DNA from: Dermacentor variabilis
Taxonomy: Eukaryota; Arthropoda; Arachnida; Ixodida; Ixodidae
DNA length: 64,000 nucleotides
Assembly: GCF_050947875.1 (NCBI RefSeq)
Contig: NC_134569.1
Coordinates: 17,695,131-17,759,130 of the forward strand
Direction of reading: 5' to 3'
Position numbers and translations under genes: made by a program. The notes below the pieces were generated by a model. That model had not been told where the DNA came from and ran no database searches. It saw nothing but the letters and a program-made list of their open reading frames with translations. The first letter of the stretch is position 1. Each line of letters opens with the position of its first letter. Below, piece by piece: positions 26,470 through 39,890 of the stretch.

Positions 26470-28865
26470 CAAGGCTAGTGGAGATGGTGATAGATAGTGG
26501 AGCATAGATAACAGTTGTAAACAAGACTGAAATTGTGGACCTAAGCGCTGTGGAAGATTGTCCTGAGACGGTGTATGGTTACGACGGCAGGAAACAGACG
26601 TATAATGAGTGGGCGGTAGTGTTGATCACGTGTAAACGAAAAAAAGAAAGCACTTTAATTCAGTTAACGCAACTTAAGTTAACAGCACTTAACTCAGTAA
26701 AATATCAGTTGCTGTTGTCTCGCCCAGCCATGCAACAGCTGGGAGGGGGAATTCACTAATCGGGATGACCGCGAAATGTCTTCGGTTTCACTTGGTGAAC
26801 TTCAACGGAAGCCCACCACAACAGTGGACTTTATCAAGCTGTATCCAGAGCTAATATGCGTCGAGGGCTATCGAAAGGTCACATAAAAGTGTAAAGTACC
26901 GCTTGAACTTCCCGACAAGAACATAGAGAATCGCAACGCCTACAATTTTCGCGAGAGAAGAAACATTCGTTGAAGGAAGAAATGCAGAGGATGCTCGACG
27001 CCGCGGTAATCCACCCACAAACCTCTGCCTTCGCTTCGCCAATCACCATTGCTCCTAAATGAGATGGAACATTTCGTCTATGTGCTTATTACAGGCAGGT
27101 AAACAAACAGACTGACTTATTTTCATTTCCAATGCCACTTATCGACGAAATCATCAATGAAACCGGTGGCTGTAAGATCTGTTCTCGTTTGTACCTGTGC
27201 AAAGGCTTCTGGCAAGTGCCTCGGCCAGCGGATACTAAAAGTTTTCCGCCTTCGTGACACCATTCGACATGTATACAAATGGAACAGACTAACTTGTGCC
27301 TAGAAGAACACACCCGCGTGGTTTCAGAAGATCACGAACAATGTTCTAAAGCCACATATTGGAATTTTTCGCAATGTTTACATCCATTAGATCATCGTGT
27401 ATTCGAGGTCTGAGCAGGAGCACACCGAACATCTGGAAAAGGTCTTACAAGTACTCAGCAATGTCGATCTGAAGATAAATGAAAAAAGGAAGAGTGATTT
27501 CTCTCAGCCGAAGGTTCTTTTTCGCGGTACAGTGTTCGACAGTGCTACTAAAAGTACCAAAGAAAGGTCTGTACATCGGATTTCCACACTTACGAAGCCG
27601 CATCCGCATGACAGTAATTCGGTGCGAGATTTCCTTGGACTAGAAGGTCATTTCATAGGTTTCATTAAGGATTTTGCAAAGCTGACAAAGTGCCTGACCA
27701 AGCTGACGAAAAAGGATGTTCCTTTCATTTGGTCCGATGGTTGCGAAGTGGTCTATCAAGAACTAGTGCGCCGCATCTCATTTGACCCAGCACTAACTCT
27801 ACCGGGCTTCAGCCTGCAGTTCGAGATGAAACAGGTGCATCACATTATGGTACAGGGGCAGTGTTGTATCAGATGGACCGCAGTTAACTACTAAATCGAC
27901 AGCTTCGAGTCGTGGGGAACTATTCCTACACGTTTAACTCTTCTCAGCTCAACTATTCTACGACGGAGAAAGAGGCCCTTGCCGTCCTCATGGCAGTGGG
28001 AAAATTTAGGTCCCCCGTCTATAGGCGGGAGAAACTTCAAACTATATGCGGACCGTCAGGCTCTGGCCGATCTCCCCAGTCTGTCGCAGCCAAGAGGGAA
28101 GCTGGCGCGCTGCATGAGCGAACTGCAGCAGTACGATTTTGAGGTCATCCGTCGGACAGGCAGCGGGTTGACAGATGCAGATGCGTTACCTAGACTGGTG
28201 GTCGAAGTTGCACGCGAATTATTAAACGTGGCAAAACTATGGGAAGGATGCGAAGGTCTGCAGTTTGCCAATGGAAGGGTCGTTGTGCCGGAGACCCTCG
28301 TTCCAAACGCGCTCCGCGTGTACCACGACACTCCCGACTCTGGAAGCCGTCATGATCGTTTCTGGCGAACCTGTATTAAGCTTATACATAGGTTCACTCG
28401 GAAGAATATGAAGAGAGATGTAGACAACTTTGTTCGGTCATGCCACTTGTGCCAGGTGAATAAGACAAAGTACCGCCCAGGAGCGGACGAGCTCATATTA
28501 CCGCTTCACTCAGACGCACATTTCGAAGTAGTGCATGTGGACTTTGCCGAGTTGAAAAAGAAGAGAGGAGGTGTGCACCAAACACAGTCATTTGTAGCGA
28601 CAATCGACCAATGCACAAGAATGGTAGCTGCACGCCCTGGAAAAGAAGATACAAGTAGTGTTATTGCCCTCCTTGACCGAACGACGTTATCGTAGTTGAA
28701 AGTCGTAGTCTCTGACAATGAACGTGCATTCATGAGCAGCAGGTTTCAGAAGTGGGCAGGCAGTCGCGGAGTCGTGCCGCGGCGCTGTTCTCCACATCCA
28801 ACGAATTGGAGGAGAGAGTTATCCGTGACGTATAGCAGTTTATGTCAATATCATCACATGGTGGT
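26470..28865 (+). pseudogene. Gypsy pol: protease, RT, RNase H, integrase (part 1)
   Basis: Protease: MVIDSGA-type site then ITVVNKTEIVDL (about 26480-26540). RT: fragments such as YRQVNKQTDLFSFPMPLIDE (about 27090-27150), and at about 27390 the catalytic YxDD is destroyed by a stop (IH-stop-IIVYSRSEQEH). RT thumb/RNase H: VRDFLGLEGHFIGFIKDFAK and KLYADRQALADL. Integrase: an HHCC zinc-binding region ending in CHLCQVNKTKYRP (28439-28477), the first catalytic Asp in HVDFAEL, the second in SDNERAF (about 28715) and the Glu in EERVIRDV (about 28811), then a stop. The integrase triad is still readable though the frame is broken. Confidence 0.85.
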
Positions 28866-28869
28866 GACG

Positions 28870-29290
28870 TAGAAGAACACAGTAGCAATACTGTGAAAGA
28901 CAAAACTAACTTTTATTGGGCGAACCTGTGCCCAGAATAACAGGCTATACTTATAGTGCAACGATAGCGGCGAATACAGTCGGCGATCGTCGAAAATCTG
29001 ATTTGCGGGTCAAGCGCGTCGGCTTTTATAAATCAGTCGTCGAATGTTCCAGCGTAATCGCTGGGACCCGCGTGCCTTCCAAAAAGTTCTACATCATTCG
29101 CGTCGCGCACACATGCGATAAGATAACAAGGTTCGGTCACAGACAGCGGATGGAAGCATCGATAACATTCGAGAAACTTTCGATACATGCAGGCGCATCC
29201 TGCACTGTGCGATAACATTTGTTAGGTGGATGAAACGTGTCACCCGATAAAGACAAACAAGTACACGTGTCAATATATACAAATTTCCGA
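28870..29290 (-). mobile_element. Solo LTR (gypsy family shared with 33690-35485) inside integrase
   Basis: About 400 bases match the LTR at 33690-34060 closely in the same orientation, for example TTTTATTGGGCGAAC, GGGTCAAGCGCGTCGGC and CAGACAGCGGATGGAA. On the minus strand it has a TATAAAAG box (about 29026-29033) and an AATAAA signal (about 28910-28915), so it points opposite to the gypsy pol it interrupts. Integrase sequence resumes just after it. The exact ends and target duplication were not resolved because both ends are diverged. Confidence 0.75.
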
Positions 29291-29299
29291 GGATGACGG

Positions 29300-29745
29300 A
29301 CGTGCTGTTTAGAAGCATCCGTTGCACGCCATAACAGGACACATACTACAAGCCACGGATGTAGCCCGCATTTAGACGCGTATTGTGAAGCGCTGAAGCA
29401 GTCCGCCGACCAGGAGCTTGGAATTTCAGACAAACTGCAGCTAACGGAGCGCCAAAAACCATCGAGACGCTCAGCAGGTATCGCGAAGCGATGAAACGCC
29501 AGTTCGGCAAGAGACCATCGCGGAAATATACCTGATATCAACTTAAACAACTTTGTGCTTGTCCGGAAGGGACTACCAAGAGCCGACGTAAAAATTCTGG
29601 ATTCGGTCCAGGTTGTGAAAACGTATGTACAGCAAGGCGTACTCAAGACTCTTGGGCATATGAACTGTAGACAATTAGAGGTTGTAGCTGTGAGGAACGC
29701 CCTTCCTTATCTAGAGTGCTGTCAGAGTCCACAGCAAGAAACATG
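29300..29745 (+). pseudogene. Gypsy integrase C-terminal part
   Basis: Translation after the LTR gives pieces of an integrase C-terminus: SVARHNRTHTTSHGCSPH in shifted frames, SADQELGISDKLQLTERQ, then DINLNNFVLVRKGLPRADVK, VVKTYVQQGVLKTLG and RQLEVVAVRNALPYLE. It continues the domain that stops at about 28865. The basic, GPF-like fold region is consistent with the end of gypsy pol. Frames change at least twice. Confidence 0.65.
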
Positions 29746-29930
29746 AGTGCGGGTCGCATACACTTCAGTATATCAGAACAACGTGCTCATCGAGATAGCG
29801 ATCTTGTCTCACACTGTAAATCCCTTTGTTTTCAGCACAGCCATACGACGCCAAAATGTAAGCCCCGGTACGTGTCGCCGTACATGCGTTGCAACCTGCG
29901 AGGTGGCCTCAAACTTCATTCCTGCTTTTG

Positions 29931-30036
<106 letters not shown>

Positions 30037-30892
30037 ATTGGTGTTTGGGCAAAAGAACTCAACGGAGCTGCGCGCGGCATATGCGAAATGCCGTTTTTTT
30101 GTTTTTCCTTTGTTCTTGATGTTTTCTCTTACTCCATTGCACTGTAGAGAAGTGCGGCAGCTTTGCACAGTGCCATTCCTGAAGCTACGGACCTCGCCAT
30201 TCCGCGCATGAAGCACACGTGTAGAGCCGAGGCCGATGCGAGCGTACCAACGAACAGATGGCACTTCGCAAAACGGGAACAGGAGGTAAGTACCAATGTG
30301 TGTGTGTCTGTGCGTGGGTGCGTGAGTACGTGCGTCTGACAACAAAATGAGTAAACGTGCTCCACGCATCTCCAAAATCACAAATGAAAACAAAGCGGTG
30401 AAATAGTTCATTTGAGGGAACAGGGTATCCTGATGTGGACCGTCAACATGAGCCTTCACATATATCGTGTGCGACTACTCCTTTACAAGCTTTTCATGAA
30501 CAAACTTAGAAATGGTGCCGGGACAGTACGTGCTAGTCGGTAGCAGGTGTTAAAAAGTGCGAGTAAGAGTAGGTGTGAGTAGAAACAGGATCTTACAATT
30601 CGGCAGAAAGAGAGATAGCAACAAAGGAAAATTGGAGGTTAAGTTAGAGGTTAAGTGTTCCTTATTTGTATGGTTATGGTGCATAATGAATTTATTCTCG
30701 ACAGCTTCAGAATAGAACTGTATTTCAATTTTATCGGCCCGTACTATTGCAAAAATCTAGGCACACCTGCTAAACGCATATTTAGTTTGAACCTGCGCGT
30801 GGCAGTGTAGCGGCTACCGAACACCTTGCGATCAAGTCCGCCGGGGAGAACGAGAGGAATTCGCGTCGTGAGTATCCAAAGCTTTAGCGCGA
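30037..30892. other. No recognisable gene
   Basis: A short TG-rich patch at 30297-30312. No coding motif. The missing 5' part of the Penelope-like element could be expected here but is not recognisable. Confidence 0.35.
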
Positions 30893-32241
30893 TTGAGAGC
30901 TATTGCATGTCTCACTGTGCGAACGTGTAACACCTCTCTGTCTGAATCTGAATATCGCTTCATGATGCCCAAGAACAAAAAAGCAGCCAGTTTTTATTTT
31001 CTTCCTAAAAAAAAACATAAAGTTCCCGTCGAAGAAACATTTACAGCAGAAATCCCAGGTCGGCCTGTTGTGCCTAATAACAACACACATACTGAGTCAC
31101 TATCTGAATTCTTAAATCACCACCTGTCAAACATCCCCACCACCCTTGCATCTTTTGTTCAATACACGCCGCACTTCCTTCGAATTATCGACGGCATCAA
31201 TGCCAACCAAATCCTTTCCGACCACGCAATTCTAGTCACTTTGAATGTTTCTGCCCTTTACACTAACATACCCATGAGTCAAGGAATTGAAGCAGTTTCT
31301 AAATCCCTCGCAATCAATCCCCAAGCGCACGCTCCTGAAGTCTACCCGTCGCTCCTTAGGTTAGTTCTCACGCTCAACTATTTCGAATTTGATTCTATTC
31401 ACTACCTGCAAACTTTCGGCATTAGCATGGGAACACCATTCACTCCCACGTATGCGAACATTTTCATGGGACAGCTTGAAGCAGGCTTGTTGAGATCCTA
31501 CCCTTTAAAATGCCACACCTATCTTCGTTACATTGTCGACACATTTATAATATGGGAACACGGCACAAGCGCGTTAACCGACTTAATTAGCCATTTCACT
31601 TGCTTTCACCCTAGTATTAAATTTACTGCTCACCGTTCTTCCAGTCAAATCAACTTCCTGGGCACGACGGTCTACATAGAAAACGGAAAACTGAGGACGA
31701 CACTTTACCGGAAGCCTACAGATAGCCAGCAATATTTTGACTACAACAGTAATCACCCGCGACATTGCCAGCAAGGAATTTTCGTCGGACAAGCGAAACG
31801 ATTAAGAAGAATCTGCAGCGAAGACAACGATGATATCTACCACCTAAATGACCTTAAAACAACGCTAGCAGAAAAAACTATCCACAAGTTTCTCTCGATA
31901 GAGCTTATGATGCCGCATCAAGATTGGAGAGACTGTCAGAATTAGCTAAGAAACAGCCTATACCAGAATCTGACAGAGCGCCAGCCTTCATAACAATATA
32001 TTCTAATGCACTCCCAAACATAAACAACATCCTACGAAAATACCCCCCAATATTATCAAGTAACGAGCACCTGAGAAAAGCGTTCCCGGATGTACCACGG
32101 TTTACCTATAGCCGCAACAGGAACCTTAAAGACATGTTAGTGCACGCAAAAGTCAGCCAACATCATTCCCCCGTAATGAAAACATGTTGTCGCCCCAGGT
32201 TCAAAACCTGCAGGCACCTTCAAAGTGACATTAACATTTAA
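30893..32241 (+). pseudogene. Penelope-like reverse transcriptase
   Basis: Readable from about 30960 (FYFLPKKKHKVPVEE, GRPVVPNN) through motif A LVTLNVSALYTNIPMSQG, motif B GISMGTPFTPTYANIFMG, motif C YLRYIVDTFIIWEHG and FLGTTVYIENGKLRTTLYRK, to a frameshift near 31940, after which SELAKKQPIPESDRAP to RNRNLKDMLVHAKV follows. In active family members motif A has Asp where Asn is seen here, and motif C has two adjacent Asp where Val-Asp is seen here. Both changes hit the metal-binding site. The open frame of about 350 codons is long for a dead copy, so decay may be moderate. Confidence 0.85.
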
Positions 32242-32279
32242 AGCACCGCAAATAGTTATGCACATGAATTCAAAACTAG

Positions 32280-32592
32280 CCTCACTTGTACAAGTTCGGA
32301 TGTGGTTTATATGCTTGCATGTTCCTTCTGTAAGAAATAATATATCGGTGAAACGGAACAATCAATGAACGTCAGATTAAACGGACATCGAGCGGACACA
32401 GCTGAAAAGCTTCCCAAAGCCTTGGCCGAGCATTTCAACCAACCAGGTGATAACATTGATGAACTTAAATTCGACATCTTACAGTCAAATTTTCGTTCTC
32501 AACGAGAAAGAAAATACAGCGAATCATACCTTGTCCACAAGACCGAGACCTTGCAACCAATAGGCATAAACGTTTCAAAGGGAGCTTTATAA
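32280..32592 (+). pseudogene. Penelope-like GIY-YIG endonuclease domain
   Basis: CTSSDVVYMLACSFCKK is followed by a TAA stop, then YIGETEQSMNVRLNGHRAD, KALAEHFNQPGDN and SYLVHKTETLQPIG. VVYMLAC and YIGET are the two halves of the GIY-YIG motif and the Arg in MNVRLNGH is the expected catalytic Arg. This domain nicks the target DNA in active elements. The stop between the two halves breaks it. Confidence 0.8.
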
Positions 32593-32707
32593 TCCATTCG
32601 CTATGCTAAATTTCAAGCTATAGGCAACAACACTCAAGTTGGTTGCTTAGTGTGTTTTTTCCTTTCTTTCCTTTTTTTCCTTTTATTTATTTATTTATTC
32701 AATTTCA

Positions 32708-32711
<4 letters not shown>
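32593..32711. other. Penelope-like 3' UTR with TTTA repeats
   Basis: Pyrimidine-rich sequence with four TTTA units just before the AT microsatellite. No gene. Confidence 0.4.

Positions 32712-32786
<75 letters not shown>
32712..32786. repeat. Microsatellite (TA)n
   Basis: Seventy-five bases of TA dinucleotide inside the 3' part of the Penelope-like element. A second, short TA run lies at 32921-32935. Confidence 0.97.
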
Positions 32787-32787
<1 letters not shown>

Positions 32788-32960
32788 TTCTTCTAAAGGG
32801 AAGAGGGTGTAAGGCGGGTGGGTGCGGCAACGAGCGAAGCTGTGCTAGCGTAGGCTATCGCCTCGCTGAAAGAGATAATAAAAAGAGCGGCAGTAAACGG
32901 TACTCCTGAAAAAAAAACATCATATATATATATATACTGTGCCGAGGAAAGTATATGTCG

Positions 32961-32996
32961 CCTTGAAAAAGACAAGTCCACTTGTCGAAACGTTGA
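32961..32996 (+). ncRNA. Hammerhead-ribozyme-like motif
   Basis: A six-base stem GACAAG/CTTGTC (32971-32976 and 32981-32986) closed by loop TCCA is followed at once by GAAAC (32987-32991), as helix II and the GAAA box of hammerhead ribozymes. The box before the stem reads CCTTGAAAAA where an active hammerhead needs CUGANGA, so this copy is probably degenerate. Hammerheads are known in Penelope-like terminal repeats. Helices I and III could not be assigned with confidence. Confidence 0.4.
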
Positions 32997-33000
32997 CTCC

Positions 33001-33689
33001 CGTTTTCACCTTGTTCTCGTTTTGCTCAACCTCTGTGTTTGTATTTTGTAACCGTACATTTCATTTTCCTTCCTCGTTATCATCAGCCTCACCTATAGCG
33101 GTCAATCCCGGCGATAATGGAAGGTCGTTGGCGTCCGAACCAATGACGGTGGGTGATAGGAAAGGAGCGTGAAGTGAATCACTGCAATAGATGACCCCTA
33201 ATCGTCCACTAGACGGCTCCAAATCGGCACCTAAACGCCGGCCGAGTAGGTTGGCAAATACTGCCCAGGTGCCCTGAAGGAACTGAACAATCTGCTCAGC
33301 AATCTTAACACTTTGAAACAATGCGTGCGATTTATTATCCGTGAAAGCTTTTGGTGTTTGCTCTTCACACGGCCGGTATTTATCGCCAGCGTGAGTAGTC
33401 TAGTGCACGTTAGCACTGTCATGCGTCTGTCAAATGAAATAAATGATCAATCAATCGTAACTGGAGTGAACGCTTTCAGAACACGCTACTCAGGCTGCGC
33501 GAGCAGCCGTTAAATTCGTGAACGATGCAAGTTCGACGCTGATGTGGATATCACTCAGATGCTCCACCGAGCCCTTCATCCGGCCACCTGATCTCAACTA
33601 AAATCCGCCAGCTGTGTGGCTTCGACTCGTTCCGACGTTACGTATAGGAACTCTTGCTGTAACTAAGAGCTGCATAAATGACAGTATAT
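33001..33689. other. No recognised gene; one minus-strand ORF of interest
   Basis: On the minus strand 33321-33061 encodes 86 residues (FQSVKIAEQIVQFLQGTWAV to the end) that read like real protein in composition, but I recognise no family. A short TCAA/AATAAATGATCAATCAATC run lies near 33440-33460. Confidence 0.3.
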
Positions 33690-34060
33690 TGTCACGACGG
33701 CGAAAAAAGCAAAACGGTGAATGGCGAAACTAGCATTTTATTGGGCGAACTTGTGCCCACAAAAGCAAGTTACACTCCATTAGGACAGCAATAGCGGCGA
33801 ACACGATCGGCGAACAAAATCGGCGGTCGTCGAAATCGGATGAGCGGGTCAAGCGCGTCGGCTTTTATACATCAGTCGTCGAATGTTCCAGAGTAATATC
33901 GCTGAGACCCGCGTATCTTCCACAAAGTTCTACACTGTTCGCGTCGCGCATACATGTAATCACATTACACAAGGTTTGGTGACAGACAGCGGATGGAACC
34001 ATCGATAACATTCCACAAACTTCCGATACATGCAGGCGTGTCCTGCGCTGTGCGCAGGAC
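33690..34060 (-). mobile_element. Partial 3' LTR with TATA box and poly(A) signal
   Basis: On the minus strand TATAAAAG at about 33862-33869 precedes AATAAA at about 33735-33740, which is the expected U3-R order. The U3 start is missing: at about 34060 LTR sequence gives way directly to pol. Confidence 0.75.
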
Positions 34061-34065
34061 ACGCC

Positions 34066-35160
34066 TCAGCGCACGTAAGCTATCACCTGTTCAAGTCCGT
34101 TTTTCCTCTGGACTAGAATGGCACCAAGGCCTAGGCTACTGGCGTCAGTATGGATTTCTGTATCGGCGTACTCGTCGAAGTATGCAAGTATCGGTGGCGA
34201 CTGCATGCGTCGTTTGAGTTCTTCAAATACGTTGGCCTGCGGCGTTTCCCACTTGAACTCGACATCACATGTAGTTAGATGTGTCAACGGCTCAGCGATG
34301 CGTGAAAAGTCCTTGACAAAGCGCCTGTAGTAGGCACACAAGCCAAGGAATGTATACACTGCTTTCTTGTCGATGGGCTGCTGGAACTTTGCGATGGCGG
34401 CTGTCTTCTGTGGGTCGGGGTGGACTCCAGATTTGCTGAATGACATGCCCCAGAAACAGAAGCTCATCGTAAGCGAAGCGGCACTTTCCCGGCTTCAGAG
34501 TGAGCCCTGATTACTTGATTGCCTCTAGCACTGTCGCAAGCGGCCTAAGGTATCGTCGAAGTTTCTGGCGAAGATGAAGACGTCACCCAAGTAAACAAGA
34601 CAGGCCTGCCACCTCAACCCTGCTAACACCGTGTCCATGACGCGCTGGAAAGTTGCAGGCGCCGAGCACTGTCCGAATGGCATGACCTTTCGTAGAGGCC
34701 GTCTGGCGTGATGAAGGCGATCTTTTCGCGATCTCTCTCTTCTACTTCTATTTGCCAGTAGCCAGACTTGAGATCCATCGACGAGAAATATTTAGCGTTG
34801 CAGAGCCAATCCAATGCGTCGTCTATCAGTGGGAGGGGATATACGTCCTTCTTAGTGATCTTGTTCAGTCGACGATAATCGACGCAAAAACGTAGGCTTC
34901 CATGCTTTTTCATCACTAAGACAACAGGTGATGCCCACGGGCTTTTAAACGACTGGATGATGTCGTCGAGCAGCATTTCGTCGACTTGTCTTATAGCTTC
35001 ACGTTCACGCGTTGAAACTCGGTAAGGGCTCTGGCGTATAGTGGTCGAGCGCACTCTTCGGTTATTATGCGATACTTTGCGACTGATGTTTGTCGAATCC
35101 TCGATACATCGAAAAGCAGTCTGTATCGTCGAAGCAGACTTCTGAGCTGTTGATGCTTAA
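34066..35160 (-). pseudogene. Gypsy RT and RNase H fragment
   Basis: RT begins with YRVSTREREAIRQVDEML and has SPWASPVVLVMKKHGSLRF, CVDYRRLNKITKKDVYPLP and motif A FSSMDLKSGYWQIEV (35054-34760). A frameshift near 34690 follows, and motif C reads VYLGDVF instead of VYLDDV, losing one catalytic Asp. A stop lies near 34515. The next frame carries SKSGVHPDPQKTAAI, LGLCAYYRRFVKDFSRIA and the RNase H start TEIHTDASSLGLGAILVQ, ending at EQVIAYVR next to the LTR. The integrase is absent. Confidence 0.88.
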
Positions 35161-35227
35161 TCATGGGGAGACTTGGATTTATGTCAAAATCTGGTTCGAG
35201 AACTACGGTCGTCGGGGTACATAGGCA

Positions 35228-35485
35228 GAATCATCGAATGTTCCAGAGTGATCGCTGGGACCCGCGCGTCTTCCACGAAGTTCTACGCTGTTCGCGTCGC
35301 GCATACATGCAATCAAACTACACAAGGTCCAGTGACAGACAGCGGATGGAACCATCGATAACATTCCAGAAACTTCCGATACGTGCATGGCGCGTCCTGC
35401 GCTCTGCGACAAGATTTGTTAGGCGGCCGTGAAACTTGGTCGCCCGATAAAGATAAACAATAAGTACATGTGTCACTATGTTACA
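35228..35485 (-). mobile_element. Partial 5' LTR (U3 side only)
   Basis: Matches the inner part of the other two LTR copies from GAATGTTCCAGAGT to CCCGATAAAGATAAACAA and the ACA end. The TATA and poly(A) part is missing, so the deletion removed R-U5 together with gag. Confidence 0.7.
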
Positions 35486-35633
35486 GCAACTCAAGTGAGC
35501 AGCAGAATATTGTTGCTTTAGTAAACTTAAGTTTTGTTGAAAAAAATCAGGAAATGCTATATAGGCTTGACAGCTGTGTAGGCGAGTTTTTTCGTGCGCG
35601 GAGCTGTCATGCGTTCTGCGCAACCGTACATTT

Positions 35634-35774
35634 CCAGCAAACAAGGACGGAAGGGAGACGATAACACAATGCGCTAACTTCAACAACTTGATTTTTGAAA
35701 ATCAAGTTGTTGAAAATCAAGTTGTTGAAGTTAGCGCGTTGTGTTGTCGTCTCCATTCCGTCCTCGTTTGCTGG
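35634..35774. repeat. Hairpin with 62-bp arms, 94% complementary
   Basis: Left arm 35634-35696 and right arm 35713-35774 are reverse complements with about four mismatches. The short spacer holds an extra direct copy of AAATCAAGTTGTTG. Outer ends read CCAGCAAACAAGGACGG and its complement. It lies 150 bases outside the gypsy 5' LTR. Origin unknown; it may be a terminal part of another element. Confidence 0.85.
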
Positions 35775-39501
<3,727 letters not shown>

Positions 39502-39890
39502 TAGAGACTTTTAGCGTGTCCGGTATTCCGGCAAGTGCGGGTGGTTTGCCGGTATAGCGGGGGCGTAAACGTGAGCGGCCAGATTGGTGGCGCCAGCTGG
39601 TGGTGCAAAGCTCAACCACACAAACACAGAGCTAATTACTATATTCTGCTTAGCTGCAGGGGTAAATATTCGACAGTGGCGTAATCGTGTTCACAATTAC
39701 GCCGCTGCCAAAAATTTGCACCACTAGTGAAGCAGGATATAGTGGGTTACTGCAGTTTTAGGTCTGTGTTTGTCTGGTTGAACTCTACGCTACCAGGCGG
39801 CTGCAGCGATCTAGCTACGCCCCCGCAAATCCGGTAATCCGCTCAAACCGCTCCCGTCTACCGGAATAGCGGACAGGCTAAAAGTCTCTA
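39502..39890. mobile_element. Foldback MITE with TA target duplication
   Basis: The element spans 39504-39888 and is flanked by TA on both sides. Its ends are GAGACTTTTAGC and the complement, and the two halves are inverted copies of each other of about 190 bases, meeting near 39690 around GGCGTAATCG/CAATTACGCC. Several indels separate the arms. There is no coding capacity. A TA duplication suggests the Tc1/mariner superfamily, but that is inference. A TGACGTCA site lies immediately outside at 39493. Confidence 0.75.

Larger units (their letters stand above)
26150..29745 (+). mobile_element. Degenerate Ty3/gypsy retrotransposon
   Basis: In order on the plus strand: end of gag (LVPLIILGLPKSMQHDVQLR), retropepsin with a DSG active site, reverse transcriptase, RNase H, integrase and an integrase C-terminal part. 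The order protease-RT-RNase H-integrase is that of Ty3/gypsy. No pair of LTRs was found at its ends. A foreign LTR splits the integrase at about 28870-29290. Stops and frameshifts throughout make it inactive. Confidence 0.85.
30893..33000 (+). mobile_element. Penelope-like element, 5'-truncated and inactive
   Basis: A Penelope-type reverse transcriptase is followed by a GIY-YIG endonuclease, the order unique to Penelope-like elements. It ends with an AT microsatellite and, at 32961-32996, a hammerhead-like motif of the kind found in Penelope-like terminal repeats. Stops, a frameshift and loss of RT catalytic residues make it inactive. Confidence 0.85.
33690..35485 (-). mobile_element. Collapsed gypsy element: partial LTR - RT/RNase H - partial LTR
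   Basis: Two partial LTRs in the same orientation flank a minus-strand pol fragment. The left (3') LTR starts TGTCACGACGGCG at 33690 and the right (5') LTR ends TATGTTACA at 35485, giving TGT...ACA ends. Both LTRs are cut on the side facing the interior, and gag, most of protease and integrase are missing, so at least two internal deletions occurred. The 5-base flanks (TATAT and GCAAC) do not match. The same LTR family interrupts the plus-strand gypsy at 28870. Confidence 0.8.
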
